A stretch of DNA of 21,476 nucleotides from IMG/VR virus record IMGVR_UViG_3300022226_000138, positions 1-21,476 of that record; one strand, 5' to 3'. Below the pieces are notes generated by a model that saw nothing but the letters and a program-made list of their open reading frames with translations, made no database searches and had not been told where the DNA came from. The DNA comes from a virus. The position numbers were made by a program, and so were the translations under genes. Shown in pieces: positions 6,366 through 14,076 of the stretch. How positions within the stretch are numbered: the first letter of the stretch is position 1; the number at the start of each line of letters is the position of its first letter.

Positions 6366-7792
6366 AACAGCGTTGGCGGTCACTCGCCAACGAAATGGAG
6401 GCGTTGACCACGCCCCCGGACGATTTCGACGAGTCGGAACCGTTCGTGATGGACGAGAAGGCCGCAGCCCGCTTCGACGAGCTCGAGGGCGAGGTGGCGT
6501 CGATAGAAGGTCAGATTGCCACCATCCGTCGGCGTGAATCGGCGATTTCGCGGTCGCAGTTGCACGAGTCGGGCGACGACCGGCAGACGTCCACCCGGTT
6601 CGGTGTGCCCGGCGTCAACTACAATCGGGACCCCTACGACGTCACCACCATCGGCATCGATGCCACGGTTGACGAGATGCGGGGCCGGATCGAAACGGGT
6701 CTTGAGCGGGATCGGGTGACCCCGGACTCCTGCAAGGACGAGGCGATGCGCACTCTTGACCGGGTGCACGGCAACAAATCGTCTGTTGCTCGCCTCTACC
6801 TGGCGACCGGTTCAACGAAGTACCGGTCTGCGTTCGCCAAGGCGATCGCCGGTCAGGAAGCGCAGTGGACTGATGACGAGCGCCTGGTCATGGCTCGTGC
6901 TCAGTCGTTGACCGACGCCGCGGGTGGTTATGCGGTGCCGTTCACGCTGGACCCGACGATCATCGGGACCGACGCCGGCAGTATCAACCCGATGCGGCGA
7001 ATCAGTCGTGTGGTGCAGACCACCACCGATTCTTGGAACGGTGTAACCGGGCCGGCTGTGTCGTTCACGTGGCGCGCTGAAGGCGTCGAAGAGACTGACG
7101 CCGCGATCACGTTGGCTCAGCCGAGCATTCCGGTTCACAAGCTGGCCGGTTTTGTGCCGTTCAGCATCGAGGTTGGCTCGGATTGGGCTGCCATCGACTC
7201 TGATCTTCGTAATGCGATGATCGAGGGCCGTGACAACGCCGAGGCGACCGCTCACATCAACGGCACCGGTTCCGGTCAGCCGACTGGCATCATTACCGCC
7301 TTGGACGGTGGCGCTTCGGAGGTTGCCCAAGCAACGGGCGAGACGTTCACCGCCGAAGACGTGTACAACCTGCAGCGACAGCTACCGCCACGGCATCGAA
7401 TGACAACCCCTCGTTGGGTCATGAACATCGGTACCGCGAACGACATCCGCCAGTTTGATACCGGCGGCGGCGGGAACTTCTGGACGTCGCTTGCACCGGG
7501 CGCACCGGAAACCCTGTTGGGTTGGCCGTGGGAGGAATCGTCTGTCATGGACGACTCACCCGACATCAACCCCGCTGTGACTGCCGACAACTTCATTTTG
7601 TTGGTCGGCAACTTCAGCCGATATATCATCGTCGACCGGGTTGGTATGACCGTCGAGCTCATTCCGCATCTGTTCGGCGGCACGGCCAACTATCCGACCG
7701 GGCAGCGTGGGCTGTACGCCTACCTGCGGTCCGGTGCTGACAGTGTGGATGACAACGCGTTCCGTCTGTTGAACGTCGCGACCACCCTGTAA
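6347..7792 (+). CDS. Major capsid protein, HK97 fold, with N-terminal scaffold domain
   Basis: This 481-aa protein forms the head shell. Residues 1 to about 70 are charged and coiled-coil-like (MDIKELEQRWRSLANEMEAL), which fits the delta/scaffold domain removed by the protease. The rest matches the HK97-type capsid pattern: SLTDAAGGYAVPFTLDPTII, then SFTWRAEGVEETDAAITLAQPSI, LAGFVPFSIEVGSDW, HINGTGSGQPTGIITAL, and LLVGNFSRYIIVDRVGMTVELIPHLF near the end. AAGGAG at 6330-6335, 11 nt before ATG 6347, supports the start, which lies inside the protease gene. A hairpin follows the stop. Confidence 0.94.
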   Translation: MDIKELEQRWRSLANEMEALTTPPDDFDESEPFVMDEKAAARFDELEGEVASIEGQIATIRRRESAISRSQLHESGDDRQTSTRFGVPGVNYNRDPYDVTTIGIDATVDEMRGRIETGLERDRVTPDSCKDEAMRTLDRVHGNKSSVARLYLATGSTKYRSAFAKAIAGQEAQWTDDERLVMARAQSLTDAAGGYAVPFTLDPTIIGTDAGSINPMRRISRVVQTTTDSWNGVTGPAVSFTWRAEGVEETDAAITLAQPSIPVHKLAGFVPFSIEVGSDWAAIDSDLRNAMIEGRDNAEATAHINGTGSGQPTGIITALDGGASEVAQATGETFTAEDVYNLQRQLPPRHRMTTPRWVMNIGTANDIRQFDTGGGGNFWTSLAPGAPETLLGWPWEESSVMDDSPDINPAVTADNFILLVGNFSRYIIVDRVGMTVELIPHLFGGTANYPTGQRGLYAYLRSGADSVDDNAFRLLNVATTL

Positions 7793-7804
7793 CCGTGACA
7801 CGTT

Positions 7805-7852
7805 CGAGGCTGGGAGCGGTATGGGTCGTCCCTCGGGTCGCTCCCAGCCTCG
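7805..7852 (+). terminator. Stem-loop after the major capsid gene
   Basis: CGAGGCTGGGAGCG (7805-7818) pairs perfectly with CGCTCCCAGCCTCG (7839-7852), a 14-bp stem with a 20-nt loop. Short outer repeats (GTGAC/GTCAC) flank it. No T-tract follows, so it is better read as a partial terminator, an attenuator or an mRNA 3' stabiliser that sets capsid expression above downstream genes. A nearly identical stem sequence recurs at 20636-20704. Confidence 0.65.
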
Positions 7853-7873
7853 TCACACCCGAAGGGAAAGAAC

Positions 7874-8185
7874 ATGGCAGATAAAGCAACCGTCGAAGTG
7901 TCGTTTCGAGCCGACAAGTTCTATCCGCGAGGGATGGAACTCGACGCCGATGATCCGATCGTCAAGAAATACCCTGGCATGTTCACAAAGGCCGCGGGTG
8001 CGGTGCGTACCACAGCCGCGGTTCCGGGCCCGGTTGTTGACCCGCCCGCGGTTGTGACGGGCCGGCCCGCCCAGTCGGACACAAAAGACGTGTGGCGGGC
8101 CTACGTGGACGCCCTGGGCGGCACGTCCGGCGAGTTGACGAAACAGGAACTCATTGATTTGGCCGACGAGTTGGAAGGCTGCTGA
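7874..8185 (+). CDS. Small head-region protein, unknown function
   Basis: A 103-aa protein with the start ATG 7874 preceded by a purine-rich AAGGGAAAG site. The first 35 residues end in DADDPIVKKYPGMF, a motif also found in the next gene. A proline/valine-rich linker (about 50-68) leads to a C-terminal helical piece, VWRAYVDALGG...LTKQELIDLADELEG. Its position between capsid and head-tail adaptor suggests a head completion or decoration role, but I cannot name a family. Confidence 0.75.
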   Translation: MADKATVEVSFRADKFYPRGMELDADDPIVKKYPGMFTKAAGAVRTTAAVPGPVVDPPAVVTGRPAQSDTKDVWRAYVDALGGTSGELTKQELIDLADELEGC

Positions 8186-8188
8186 TCG

Positions 8189-8371
8189 GTGGCGAAAGCA
8201 AACCCGAAACCGAAGGCTGACAGCGACGAGGCCCCGGCACCGCCGCCAGTGGTGGCGTTGACGGCCACCAAAACGATTCGGCACGGCGCCCGTCGTGTCG
8301 TCGCGGGAACCGCTGTGCAGTCGGATGATCCGATTGTGGCGATGTTCCCCAACTATTTCGAGGATCGGTAG
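8189..8371 (+). CDS. Small 60-aa head-region protein related to its neighbour
   Basis: GTG start at 8189, 3 nt after the previous stop, with GGAAGG about 10 nt upstream. The first 20 residues are Lys/Pro/Ala-rich. The remainder, RRVVAGTAVQSDDPIVAMFPNYFEDR, repeats the DDPIV...P..F pattern seen at about residues 27-37 of the previous protein, so the two probably share a short domain. Function unknown. Confidence 0.7.
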   Translation: MAKANPKPKADSDEAPAPPPVVALTATKTIRHGARRVVAGTAVQSDDPIVAMFPNYFEDR

Positions 8372-8378
8372 AAGGTAA

Positions 8379-8981
8379 GTGGCTTGGGCTCCGAACTATG
8401 CGACCACGCTTGAACTGGCGTCGTATGTTCGCATTGAGGACCCCAACGATGACACGTTTCTCGATCTGGCGGTTGGTACTGCGTCTCGTGCGGTCGACCG
8501 GTTCACCAACCGCCAGTTCGGGTCCACCGATTCGGTAGAGCAACGCGAGTACGAAGCCACATGGTCGCGCACGCACGGCCGGTACAAGGTCGATGTGGAC
8601 GACATCGCCACCGCCACCGGCCTCGTTGTCACCGTGTCCGGTTCGGCGGTCGCCGCCGCCGATTACACGCTGTTACCACGCAACGCCGACAGCAAAGGCG
8701 AACCGTGGACCCGGATTTTGTTGGGGACGGTCACCCCATCGTCGAACCTGTCGGGCCCGCCCACGATCCTGGTTGATGCCACGTTCGGTTGGGCGGCTGT
8801 GCCCGACACGATCAAACAGGGCACCCTCCTGCAAGGCTCCAAGTTTTTTGCTGACCGGAACGCACCGTTCGGGATTGCCGGGTCGGCCGAGTTCGGGTCG
8901 GAGATGCGGTTGCTGTCGAAACTGCATCCTGACGTGCAGTTGATGATTACCGAATACCGCCGTGATTGGCCGTTGCTGTGA
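8379..8981 (+). CDS. Head-tail adaptor (gp6-like connector)
   Basis: A 200-aa protein that by pattern and position should bind below the portal. It begins with a helical stretch typical of gp6-like connectors (ELASYVRIEDPNDDTFLDLAVGTASRAVDRFTNRQF), followed by a beta-rich middle (VDVDDIATATGLVVTVSGSAV, YTLLPRNADSKGEPWTRILL) and a helical end (IKQGTLLQGSKFFADRNAPFGI). The GTG start at 8379 follows AAGG directly after the upstream stop. The stop TGA overlaps the next start as GTGA. Confidence 0.75.
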   Translation: MAWAPNYATTLELASYVRIEDPNDDTFLDLAVGTASRAVDRFTNRQFGSTDSVEQREYEATWSRTHGRYKVDVDDIATATGLVVTVSGSAVAAADYTLLPRNADSKGEPWTRILLGTVTPSSNLSGPPTILVDATFGWAAVPDTIKQGTLLQGSKFFADRNAPFGIAGSAEFGSEMRLLSKLHPDVQLMITEYRRDWPLL

Positions 8982-9382
8982 ATTTGGTTGACGTCATGGA
9001 AGAAATCGGTGAGGCGTTGCGTGCCATCGACGGGCTACGGGTCCACACCCACCCGGTTGACCGGTTGGAACCCCCGGCGGCGGTCGTCCAGTTCCCGGTC
9101 ATCAACTATGATCAGTCGTTCGGGCGGGGCACCGACATCTGGGAAGGCGGGATCGTTATCGCCGTGTCACGGGTGTGGGATCGGGCCGCACGCGACAACA
9201 TCGCCCCCTACGTCGACGGTTCCGGCTCCGAATCGGTGCACGCCGCACTACGCGCGCACGACTGGCAAACGTGTGCGTTCGCTCGAGCTACCCGGTTGAC
9301 GTGGCCTGCCGGCTACCAGGTGGCCGGTGTTGATTTCGTTGCCGCCCGCTTTGATTTGGACATCGCCGGACCCGGCACCTAG
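8978..9382 (+). CDS. Tail-terminator-like / neck protein
   Basis: A 134-aa protein starting at GTG 8978, which overlaps the upstream stop (GTGA). The N-terminal helix and first strand, VMEEIGEALRAIDGLRVHTH followed by LEPPAAVVQFPVI, are like those of phage tail terminator proteins, which cap the tail tube at the neck. A central strand (GGIVIAVSRVWD) and a C-terminal strand (GVDFVAARFDLDI) fit a small alpha/beta fold. The assignment rests on pattern and gene order, with other neck proteins as the alternative. Confidence 0.6.
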   Translation: MNLVDVMEEIGEALRAIDGLRVHTHPVDRLEPPAAVVQFPVINYDQSFGRGTDIWEGGIVIAVSRVWDRAARDNIAPYVDGSGSESVHAALRAHDWQTCAFARATRLTWPAGYQVAGVDFVAARFDLDIAGPGT

Positions 9383-9394
9383 AAAGGCTCACCC

Positions 9395-10141
9395 ATGGCT
9401 GTTCTCTCCATGACTGACGTAGAAATCTTGGCCGGCCCCTACCGGTTGACCGGCCGCAGCAACACGGTCGACCTCGAGCTTGAGGCCGTCGCCCTGGATT
9501 GCACCAACTTCGATTCGGGCGGCTGGAACGAGTTTATTGGCGGGATCAAGTCGGCTGCCGTGTCCGTCGACGGGTTCTACGATGCGTCACCGCTCGAAAC
9601 GGGCGCGCTCACCCTCGACGAACAGCTGTTCAGCGAACTCGGTGGTGCCGTCGCACCGGTGACGATCGCACCGACCAAAGCCGACGGGTCGGTTGCGTAT
9701 GTGACAGGGTTTACCCGCGGCCAGCTCGCTCTGTTCGGTTCGGTCGGTGACGTTGCACCGTTCCAGTCGGACATGTGGGGTCAGGGTGAGGTTGGCCGCG
9801 GGTATCTGATCCATCCGGCCAACACAACCGAAACCGCTGGAGGGACGGGCACCGGGCAGCAGGTGGGCGCGGCGTCGGCGTCCCAGTCGGTTGTCATCGG
9901 AATACACGTGACCGCCATATCCGGCACAACACCATCGCTTGACATCACGGTTGAGTCGGACGACAACGCCGGGTTCGCTTCGGCCGCGACCGTCCTCAAT
10001 ACTGGCGCGATCACGACAACAACCAGTTCGCTGACCGTGGTGTCCGGCCCGGTCACTGACGATTACTACCGCATCACGTGGACACTTAGCGGCACGTCGC
10101 CAGTCGCTAGGTTTAGTGTTGCAGTAGGCATCACCCCGTAA
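9395..10141 (+). CDS. Major tail tube protein with C-terminal accessory beta domain
   Basis: A 248-aa protein with ATG 9395 after AGAAAGG. Residues 1 to about 140 form the tube domain, with the segment CTNFDSGGWNEFIGGIKSAAV and a later GSVGDVAPFQ strand. A Gly/Thr-rich linker (TAGGTGTGQQVGAA) leads to a C-terminal domain of about 95 residues (GIHVTAISGTTPSLDITVES, then DDYYRITWTLSGTSPVARFS) that looks like a surface-exposed beta sandwich. The next gene encodes a shorter relative lacking that domain. Confidence 0.75.
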   Translation: MAVLSMTDVEILAGPYRLTGRSNTVDLELEAVALDCTNFDSGGWNEFIGGIKSAAVSVDGFYDASPLETGALTLDEQLFSELGGAVAPVTIAPTKADGSVAYVTGFTRGQLALFGSVGDVAPFQSDMWGQGEVGRGYLIHPANTTETAGGTGTGQQVGAASASQSVVIGIHVTAISGTTPSLDITVESDDNAGFASAATVLNTGAITTTTSSLTVVSGPVTDDYYRITWTLSGTSPVARFSVAVGITP

Positions 10142-10159
10142 CCCCTTGGAAGGAACATC

Positions 10160-10570
10160 ATGGCTGTACTCGCTCTCGTCGACTGTTACGTCGAACTGAA
10201 CTCGGTCGACATGTCCGCATATGTCACCGCTGTCGAACTCGACGCCGAAGTGGTCGACCTCACCACCACCAACTTCGGTTCTGGTGGCTGGGACGAACGC
10301 ATCGGCGGACTCAAGTCCGGCACGATCGCGATCACGTTCAACAACGATTTTGCTGCCACCACTGTCGACGACCGTTTGTGGCCGCTGTTCGGCACCACGA
10401 CCACGTTCGCTATCCGCCCGACCGCTGCCGCTGTCGCCGCCACCAACCCGTCTTATTCGGGGTCGGTGCTCGTGACGGAACTGTCGCCGGTGTCGGGTTC
10501 GGTTGGCGACCTGGCCACACACGATGTCACGTGGCCGGTTTCCGGGGTTGTCACTCGAGCGACAGCATGA
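10160..10570 (+). CDS. Second tail tube paralogue, short form
   Basis: A 136-aa protein with AAGGA before ATG 10160. It repeats the tube motif of the previous gene (TTNFGSGGWDERIGGLKSG against CTNFDSGGWNEFIGGIKSA) and the later SGSVGDL strand, but ends without the accessory beta domain. The tube could be made of one or both proteins, or one may be a tail-tip or minor form. The stop overlaps the next start as ATGA. Confidence 0.7.
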   Translation: MAVLALVDCYVELNSVDMSAYVTAVELDAEVVDLTTTNFGSGGWDERIGGLKSGTIAITFNNDFAATTVDDRLWPLFGTTTTFAIRPTAAAVAATNPSYSGSVLVTELSPVSGSVGDLATHDVTWPVSGVVTRATA

Positions 10571-10947
10571 CCCTGCCGGGCGCGGCCCGGCTTGATCGTG
10601 CGTTGGCGAAAGTTGAAGAGGACGCTACCGACGCCAACACACTTAAGGCCGCGGCCGAGGTGGTGCTGTTCGCAGCCAGGCAGCGCTCCCGGTCGCGTCG
10701 TGTGCAACGTACCGGGCGGGTGTCGGTCCGCAAGTCGAGCGGTGTCATTCGGTTCGGTTCGCCGCAGGTGCCTTGGACGGTGCCGTCACACTGGGGCCAC
10801 GGTTCACCGGGCGCGCCCCGCGCCCAGGGTGGTTGGATGGCAAAGAACCCGTTCTTGACCGACGCCAGGAACGAGAACGAAGAGGAGGTGGTCGACTTGT
10901 TCCTGAGACGAACAACCGAAGCTATCAGAAAGGCAGGATTGGGCTAG
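10567..10947 (+). CDS. HK97 gp10-like head-tail joining protein
   Basis: A 126-aa protein whose ATG at 10567 overlaps the upstream stop (ATGA). The sequence has an N-terminal helix (GAARLDRALAKVEEDA), a basic helix (AARQRSRSRRVQRTGRVSV), then VPSHWGHGSPGAPRAQGGWMAKNPFL and a C-terminal helix. The 'HWGHG ... NPFL..A' arrangement is what I associate with HK97 gp10-type proteins. It lies after the tail-tube genes rather than before them, which is less usual. Confidence 0.6.
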   Translation: MTLPGAARLDRALAKVEEDATDANTLKAAAEVVLFAARQRSRSRRVQRTGRVSVRKSSGVIRFGSPQVPWTVPSHWGHGSPGAPRAQGGWMAKNPFLTDARNENEEEVVDLFLRRTTEAIRKAGLG

Positions 10948-11370
10948 ATGCCTGACACCGAGGGACCAGACAAGATTGTGTTGGACGCTGCGTCGTTCAA
11001 CAGCGCGGAACGGTTGGAATGCCAAACCCATTTCGATGCACCGTTCGGCGACCTGATGCGATGCATCAACGAGGCCATCGACCCCAACCGGACGGTTGCG
11101 CAGTCGATCCGGATTGTCGACCGGGACGACATGCAACACTTCCCCGACCAAATCATTCAGTTCATGGTGTGGGTACAAACCAAACGCACCCGACCCGACG
11201 CCACCGTCGACGAGTTCGACGGCCTCGAATACCGGGATTTGAGCAGCGCGCACGTGCGAGGGCTGCTGGGAAAAGCATCAACTGGGAAACCCACCAAACA
11301 GGCCCGACCCGGTGGGAAACGCAAGAAATCCTCGACCGGATCAAGCTCTGCCGGCGAATCCCAGGAATGA
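10948..11370 (+). CDS. Tail assembly chaperone, gpG-like (unshifted product)
   Basis: A 140-aa protein immediately after the previous stop. Position directly before the tape measure, a mostly helical body (FGDLMRCINEAID, QIIQFMVWVQTKR) and a Lys/Ser/Gly-rich tail fit the tail chaperone that binds the tape measure during tail assembly. The slippery heptamer GGGAAAA near its end allows a longer fused form. The last 31 residues lie after the slip site and are disordered in character. Confidence 0.75.
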   Translation: MPDTEGPDKIVLDAASFNSAERLECQTHFDAPFGDLMRCINEAIDPNRTVAQSIRIVDRDDMQHFPDQIIQFMVWVQTKRTRPDATVDEFDGLEYRDLSSAHVRGLLGKASTGKPTKQARPGGKRKKSSTGSSSAGESQE

Positions 11371-11498
11371 CCTGGCCGGCCACCAAAGAACTAACGTGGG
11401 TCGAGTGGGAAACTCTTAACGAGTACATGACAGCCGAGGATCGCCAATCACCGGCACAGAACAGGCAACAGCGAAGGAACCAGTTACGTGGCACGTAG
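10948..11498 (+). CDS. Frameshifted tail assembly chaperone, gpGT-like (-1 at 11274)
   Basis: Ribosomes that slip back one base at GGGAAAA (11268-11274) leave the gpG frame after 109 codons and read on for 74 codons, beginning SINWETHQTGPTRWETQEIL, to a stop at 11496-11498, giving about 183 aa. The heptamer is in the correct phase (G-GGA-AAA with the zero frame reading GGA AAA). The downstream frame has no good start of its own and ends 11 nt into the tape measure gene. This is the arrangement of the lambda G/GT pair and many other siphoviruses. The T-like extension is Trp- and charge-rich. Confidence 0.78.
11268..11274 (+). promoter_or_regulatory. Programmed -1 frameshift slippery site
   Basis: GGGAAAA has the X-XXY-YYZ form, with zero-frame codons GGA (11269-11271) and AAA (11272-11274). 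A possible stimulatory stem, CCCACC (11290-11295) with GGTGGG (11311-11316), starts 15 nt downstream. Two similar heptamers nearby (GGGAAAC at 11284 and 11314) are in the wrong phase. Confidence 0.78.
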
Positions 11499-14076
11499 AA
11501 CCAACAACATTGAAGTATCGGTTGTTGGGGAAGCCGATTTTGGTCGGGCCCGCAAAGAGGCTAGCCGGGCTCTTGACGCCATCGAGAAGGACGCCAAGTC
11601 GGCGGCTAGTGACATTGAGCGGGCGTTTGATCGGGTGGAACTGTCACCCGAGCTCGACACCGCCGACATTCGCCAGGCGTTGGATTTGGCTAAGCAGCTC
11701 GACGGGATGGTGGCCCGTCTTGACATTGACGCCGACCTCGAGGAAATCCAGCAGGCCGAGAAGATAGCGCGGTCGCTGCGTGCGTTCCAAGGCCGCGTGG
11801 ACCTGTCGGTTGAGGGGCGCGCCGAGTTGCAGGATGCGCTTGGGTTGGCCGACAAGCTCGACCAGATCCGAACCGTTAAAGTCCAGGTTCAAGGCCAGCG
11901 GGATTTGCAGCGCGCCGGTGAACTGGCCGACGAGCTCGGCAACGACCTGGCGCAGGCAGGCCAGCAGGGCGCCGCAGGCATCGCCGACGCTATCGGTGGT
12001 ATCGACTTCAAGAACATCGGCGCTGCCGGCCTGGACCAGCTGACGGGCGCGCTCACGGCCGCTGGACCGTGGGGCGCAGCCGCAGCCGCTATCGGTGTCG
12101 TGTTCGGCGATGACCTGATCGCCGGCATCGAATCCGGTTTCGCTCGGCGCCGCAACGACGCAATCCGCGCTATCCGATCCGGGTTGAGCGACACCGACTT
12201 GGCTCGAGCCGGTGAGGCCGGCGGAAGCGCGTACGCCGCCGGGTTTGGTGACAGTCTCGCCCAAGTCAAACAAGACACCGACCGCCTGTTGGCCACCCTC
12301 GGCGACGACATTCCGTTGGGTGCCACATTCGACGACCTGGCCAAGCGTGCTCAGGCAATGTCGGACGTGTTAGGTGTCGAAGTGCCACAGGCCGCGGTGC
12401 TGGCACGGCGGGCCGTGGTGCAGGGGCTGGCCGATGACGTGGCCGACGCTTTCGACGACATAACCGGTGTGGTGGCCGAGTTTGGCGACATTGGACTTGA
12501 AACGCTCGACATTTACGAGGAGTTCGGCGGTAACTTCACCCGGTTCGGTATCGACGGCGGTCAAGCCGTGCGGTTCGTGGCGTCGGCATTCGAAGACGGA
12601 CTTTTCCCGACACTGGACCGTGCTGGCGAACTGTTCGAAGAGTTCACTACCGAAATCACCGACGGCACCGCACAACGAGCCATTGAGGAACTTGGCGTCG
12701 ATTTCCGGCAGTTGCAGGAGGACGTAGCTGCCGGTGGTGAACGTGGGCGCGCTGCGCTCCAACGTGTCGTGGAGGCGCTACAGACTTACGGCACCGAGGC
12801 GGACCGGGCTCGCCTTGGAAACGAGATATTCAAGGCATCGTTTGAGCAGGTGACCGACGACGCCGAACTGCTGGATCGCATCCTCTTACTGCTGGGCGAC
12901 ACCACCGACGCTTACGCCGGCTCGGCGGAGGACGCCGCTAGGTCGATCGAGGACAACGCTTCGGCGTTTACGATCTTGCAGCGCGAGGTTGAAGAGGCCG
13001 GCGCCGAATTCGGTGATTTCATTCGGTGGGCTGACGAGGTGGCCGAAATCGATTTGGGGGCACCGTTCGACATTGGCGCCAAGGTGCGCGAATGGATCGG
13101 GTTTACCGAGGACGCATCCGACGAGGCTAAACGGTTCAAGAAATCAGCTGAGGACGCTGGCAGGTCAACAGGCGAGTTTGGCGACGAGGCAGGCGACGCC
13201 GCGGACGAAGTTGACGGGTTGAGTGGTGAGGTTGACGAACTGCGCGACGAACTCGACAAGCTGTTCAACTTCAAACCCGACCAGCTGATGCGCCAAATCT
13301 ACGACGCCGCCTCTGACCTGGCCGATGCGTTCGAAGACGTTGACGCATCCGCTGTTGGTTTGAACGGCGAAATCGACATTTCGACCGAAGCCGGCCGGAA
13401 GTTGCAGTCACGTATGGAAGACATGCATGACGCATCCGCTGACCTCGAGATCGCTTTCGCTGATCAGAGGATTTCGGCCGGTGAACTTAAGGCAGGGCAA
13501 AGCCTGTTGCGGAGCGAGTTCTACCGGGTTGCCTGGCAAATGGGTTTAACGACGGCTAAAGCGGACGGCCTCTGGGAAAAGTATTTGGACCTCAAGAGCG
13601 TCGGAACGATCAACACCGTCGTAACGACCGAAATCAGGAACGCCAACGATTTCTCCGACTACTTGAGGATGCTGAACAGCACCCCAAAGACGATAACGAC
13701 GAGGGTGAACAGCATCGGCACAGGCAGATCGTTCGCGCCGTCCAGGCCGCGAACAACAGCGAGAGCCACAACACGATCGCTGGCTCGCGCTCACGGTGGC
13801 CCCGCTGAGGGTCTGACATGGGTAGGCGAAAGGGGACCCGAACTTCTAGATTTGCCGAGCGGGTCGTTCGTGCACAACAACCACGATTCGCAGCGCATGA
13901 TCGCCTCGGCAGCATCATCGTCTACCGGTAGCAGATCCGGCGGTGGGATGACCCGCCAGGCGCCCACCGTTATCGAGATCCGGTCGGGTGGGTCGGCGTT
14001 CGATGATGCACTCGTTGAGGTCCTGCGGAAAGCGATCCAGAACCGTGGCGGGAACGTGTCGGCGGTGCTCGGCTGA
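11488..14076 (+). CDS. Tail tape measure protein
   Basis: This 862-aa protein sets tail length and is probably injected with DNA. The GTG at 11488 is preceded by AAGGA and overlaps the end of the frameshifted chaperone. Residues 1 to about 170 are long charged coiled coil (ARKEASRALDAIEKDAKSAA). An Ala/Gly-rich hydrophobic segment lies near 178-214 (GALTAAGPWGAAAAAIGVVF). More helical repeats follow, including TTDAYAGSAEDAARSIEDNA. A C-terminal motif GPAEGLTWVGERGPELLDLP near 770-790 is typical of tape measure ends. No lysozyme or peptidase domain is evident. The length is on the short side, implying a moderate tail. The stop overlaps the next ATG as TGATG. Confidence 0.9.
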   Translation: MARRTNNIEVSVVGEADFGRARKEASRALDAIEKDAKSAASDIERAFDRVELSPELDTADIRQALDLAKQLDGMVARLDIDADLEEIQQAEKIARSLRAFQGRVDLSVEGRAELQDALGLADKLDQIRTVKVQVQGQRDLQRAGELADELGNDLAQAGQQGAAGIADAIGGIDFKNIGAAGLDQLTGALTAAGPWGAAAAAIGVVFGDDLIAGIESGFARRRNDAIRAIRSGLSDTDLARAGEAGGSAYAAGFGDSLAQVKQDTDRLLATLGDDIPLGATFDDLAKRAQAMSDVLGVEVPQAAVLARRAVVQGLADDVADAFDDITGVVAEFGDIGLETLDIYEEFGGNFTRFGIDGGQAVRFVASAFEDGLFPTLDRAGELFEEFTTEITDGTAQRAIEELGVDFRQLQEDVAAGGERGRAALQRVVEALQTYGTEADRARLGNEIFKASFEQVTDDAELLDRILLLLGDTTDAYAGSAEDAARSIEDNASAFTILQREVEEAGAEFGDFIRWADEVAEIDLGAPFDIGAKVREWIGFTEDASDEAKRFKKSAEDAGRSTGEFGDEAGDAADEVDGLSGEVDELRDELDKLFNFKPDQLMRQIYDAASDLADAFEDVDASAVGLNGEIDISTEAGRKLQSRMEDMHDASADLEIAFADQRISAGELKAGQSLLRSEFYRVAWQMGLTTAKADGLWEKYLDLKSVGTINTVVTTEIRNANDFSDYLRMLNSTPKTITTRVNSIGTGRSFAPSRPRTTARATTRSLARAHGGPAEGLTWVGERGPELLDLPSGSFVHNNHDSQRMIASAASSSTGSRSGGGMTRQAPTVIEIRSGGSAFDDALVEVLRKAIQNRGGNVSAVLG

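Noticed and set aside
9587-10522. Long minus-strand ORF (311 aa) across the tail tube genes
   Set aside because: It is antisense to two well-supported genes, is Arg/Gly/Asp-rich in the manner of shadow frames in G+C-rich DNA, has no recognisable motif and no promoter or ribosome site.
11284-11320. Two more GGGAAAC heptamers as frameshift sites
   Set aside because: Both are out of phase with the chaperone frame; only GGGAAAA at 11268-11274 fits X-XXY-YYZ.
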